Shown: piece after piece, positions 62,555 to 64,000 of the stretch
How the letters are laid out: each line of letters opens with the position of its first letter
How positions within the stretch are numbered: position 1 is the first letter of the stretch
Source of the DNA: Sphingobacterium spiritivorum
GTDB taxonomy: Bacteria > Bacteroidota > Bacteroidia > Sphingobacteriales > Sphingobacteriaceae
DNA: 64,000 nt
Assembly: GCF_016724845.1 (NCBI RefSeq)
Contig: NZ_CP068082.1
Location: 1,798,001-1,862,000, forward strand
Direction: 5' to 3'
The notes under the pieces: model-generated
The model's input: only the letters and a program-made list of their open reading frames with translations
Databases searched by the model: none
What the model was told of the DNA's origin: nothing
Made by a program: the position numbers and the translations under genes

Positions 62555-63702
62555 ACAATATTGTTAAAATGTTTTTCAATGGATGCGCTACGTTCGGAAA
62601 TTACTTTTATAATCCTTTTCGCAGCATTTCCTTGATAGTAAGGGTTACAAACCAAATTTAATCTACTTTGAAAAGAATCGCTTCTTAAATGTCCAAAACC
62701 TGCTACAATTTCTTCCACTTTGCAGTCAACATTGATAACACTGTCGGCCTGAATTCGTCCCCTTTGTCTATTGCCAATATTTAAAGTTGCCGTATGTAGA
62801 GAAGGAGCTTCTAATATCCCGCTAGAACTATTTCCAACAATAGCAGTACATTCTCTAACAACAGATAAAAATCTTAAAGCACCTAAAGATGTGAAGGCTT
62901 TTGCATTATTGTGATTCTTAGAAACATAATCATCTATCATTTGGTTTATAACCCTGCCATCTGTATCAGCATTTGCTTTCGTAAAGATAAAAAAACTCTG
63001 GTCTTGTAGATCTATTGCATCCAATAATATCTGGAACTGTTCAGCAGAACTTAATTCACTTAAAGTCTCAGGGTGAAAAGTAACTTGGTAATTGTATTTT
63101 AAGAATTTAATTCCTAAATCGTTTTCAATTTCTTCTTTAGTCAAAAGTTTAAGATTATTAATATTATCCAATCCAATTGCCCCCACATTGAACACTTGGT
63201 TAGGGTCTTCGCCCATTTGAATTATTCGATTTCTATATTCTTCGGTTGAGGCAAAATGAAGATGGCTCAACTTGGTTATTGCGTGTCGAATAGCATCGTC
63301 ATAAGCCCCTTCCGTGATCTCACCTCCATGTAGATGCGCTATCGGAACCTTAAAAATTGTTGCTGCAGAAGCAATTGCCAACATCTCATAACGATCTCCT
63401 AATATAACCAATAAATCAGGCAATAATCTAGGCAGGACATCAGCCATACCGTTCATAGCAAGCCCCATTGTCTTAACAATACTGCCCGATGTATCTGACG
63501 ACAATAAAATTTCTATTTTTTCATTGATTGTAAAACCATCAGCTTCAATTTGCAAATAAGTCAAGCCAAATTCAGGAGATAAATGTGCTCCAGTAACAAT
63601 AACTTGTAATTCTAAGTCCGGTGACTGCTGGATCAAATCCATTAATGGTTTTAATAAACCATACTCCGCTCTTGTCGCTGTAACTACACAAATCTTTCTC
63701 AT
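62551..63702 (-). CDS. hydrolysing UDP/GDP-HexNAc 2-epimerase (NeuC/LegG-like)
   Basis: A 383-residue GT-B-fold epimerase. It has ICVVTATRAEYGLLKPLMDLI, VIVTGAHLSPEFG, LLVILGDRYEMLAIASAATIF, IAHLHGGEITEGAYDDAIRHAITKLSHLHF (in parts: HLHGGEITEGAYDDAIRHA), TFHPETLS and IVGNSSSGILEAPSL. These are the NeuC/LegG signatures. It releases the free 2-epimerised sugar (2,4-diacetamido-2,4,6-trideoxymannose in the legionaminic route) for condensation with phosphoenolpyruvate by the adjacent NeuB-type synthase. It begins immediately after the synthase stop codon (TAGATG). Confidence 0.94.
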   Translation of the reverse strand: MRKICVVTATRAEYGLLKPLMDLIQQSPDLELQVIVTGAHLSPEFGLTYLQIEADGFTINEKIEILLSSDTSGSIVKTMGLAMNGMADVLPRLLPDLLVILGDRYEMLAIASAATIFKVPIAHLHGGEITEGAYDDAIRHAITKLSHLHFASTEEYRNRIIQMGEDPNQVFNVGAIGLDNINNLKLLTKEEIENDLGIKFLKYNYQVTFHPETLSELSSAEQFQILLDAIDLQDQSFFIFTKANADTDGRVINQMIDDYVSKNHNNAKAFTSLGALRFLSVVRECTAIVGNSSSGILEAPSLHTATLNIGNRQRGRIQADSVINVDCKVEEIVAGFGHLRSDSFQSRLNLVCNPYYQGNAAKRIIKVISERSASIEKHFNNIV

Positions 63703-64000
63703 CTACAACACAATTATTTCATCTTCGTTAAAATCCTGAATGGCAACCTTCCCGATAACATTATCCCATTCCATTGGCGAAATCCCATTGCCTGGTCTTT
63801 TGACGGTTAAGTTATCTTCCGTAAAAATTTCTCCCTTTTTTATATTTTGAGAGGCTACTAAACTTTTACGCGCTATTGCCATGTTCTTTTTCTCTGACGC
63901 ACTAGGTTCTTTAATTCCAGAACCTGAAATAGCTTCTTCTATATTTCGAATAGCACTAACCATAGCTTTCAACTCTTTTGGTTCTAATGAGGCAGCATGA
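63703..64000 (-). CDS. nonulosonic acid synthase NeuB/LegI, C-terminal part (5' end off the window)
   Basis: Only about 99 codons are visible. They match the end of the NeuB family: SLEPKELKAMVSAIRNIEEA, ARKSLVASQNIKKGEIFTEDN (in parts: ARKSLVASQNIKKGE) and VKRPGNGISPMEWDNVIGK, which form the antifreeze-like SAF domain. The frame stays open to the right edge (the codons before the Met at 63972 still match the family: HAASLEPKEL), so the gene continues outside. The enzyme condenses phosphoenolpyruvate with the HexNAc product of the NeuC/LegG-like neighbour. Confidence 0.92.
   Translation of the reverse strand, partial: HAASLEPKELKAMVSAIRNIEEAISGSGIKEPSASEKKNMAIARKSLVASQNIKKGEIFTEDNLTVKRPGNGISPMEWDNVIGKVAIQDFNEDEIIVL

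Noticed and set aside
1..64000. Search for tRNA/rRNA genes, CRISPR arrays, transposases and phage genes
   Set aside because: None were seen: no cloverleaf-like intergenic sequence, no regularly spaced repeats and no transposase or integrase motifs.

Overview
The window looks like a chromosomal segment of a Bacteroidota bacterium, most likely of the Sphingobacteriaceae (Sphingobacterium-like). The evidence is two SusC/SusD pairs, two GH92-family proteins, an anti-sigma/ECF/STN-SusC trio, porin-like beta-barrel proteins, promoters of the TTTG / TAnnTTTG type and few Shine-Dalgarno sequences. The assignment is by gene content only. I saw no rRNA, tRNA, CRISPR array or insertion sequence.

Layout. 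1-3.2 kb: the 3'-truncated (window edge) primase gene dnaG, a broken 3' remnant of a eukaryotic-type UDP-glucose dehydrogenase gene, and a small outer-membrane beta-barrel protein. 3.2-6.5 kb: the exopolysaccharide export pair wza-wzc. 6.9-13.9 kb: an AraC-type regulator followed by a five-gene operon (two related small secreted proteins, a PapD-like chaperone, a two-domain adhesin-like protein and a large barrel protein). I interpret this operon as a divergent, cysteine-free chaperone/usher-like surface-fibre system. 14-27.4 kb: a polysaccharide-utilisation locus on the minus strand, with a sensor kinase, response regulator, F5/8-like lipoprotein, SusC, SusD, GH92, BSP-type metalloprotease and GH92. 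It probably digests mannosylated glycoprotein; one GH92 has Gln where the catalytic acid is expected. 27.5-30.7 kb: a membrane-bound UDP-GlcNAc 4,6-dehydratase and a CpsB/YwqE tyrosine phosphatase. 30.9-39.9 kb: a large secreted alpha/beta-hydrolase, then a second SusC/SusD pair controlled by FecR and an ECF sigma factor. 40.1-64 kb: a minus-strand, mostly overlapping gene cluster for a Wzx/Wzy-type exopolysaccharide, entering from the right edge.

How the genes work together. The right-hand cluster encodes most of a CMP-legionaminic-acid pathway of the Campylobacter ptm/leg type (NeuB/LegI, NeuC/LegG, PtmE-like guanylyltransferase, CMP-sugar synthetase, PtmF-like and PtmA-like oxidoreductases). 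It also carries a WbpG/HisH/HisF amidotransferase set predicted to make an acetamidino group. UDP-GlcA and UDP-xylose come from Ugd and Uxs. An initiating 6-deoxy-HexNAc-1-phosphate transferase (WbpL/WreU type) works with a WbpV/WreQ-like reductase and the distant CapD-like dehydratase. Wzx, Wzy, Wzc, Wza and the YwqE phosphatase complete assembly and export, but they are scattered: the export genes lie about 35 kb from the sugar genes, separated by the fibre operon and the two utilisation loci.

Most interesting items: the fibre operon with its internally conserved subunit motif; the GH92 Glu-to-Gln substitution; the legionaminic/acetamidino module in a Bacteroidota exopolysaccharide locus; an unrecognised secreted protein inside that locus; and three strong repeat or dyad signals next to regulatory or small genes (25256-25274, 39947-39981, 40588-40632).
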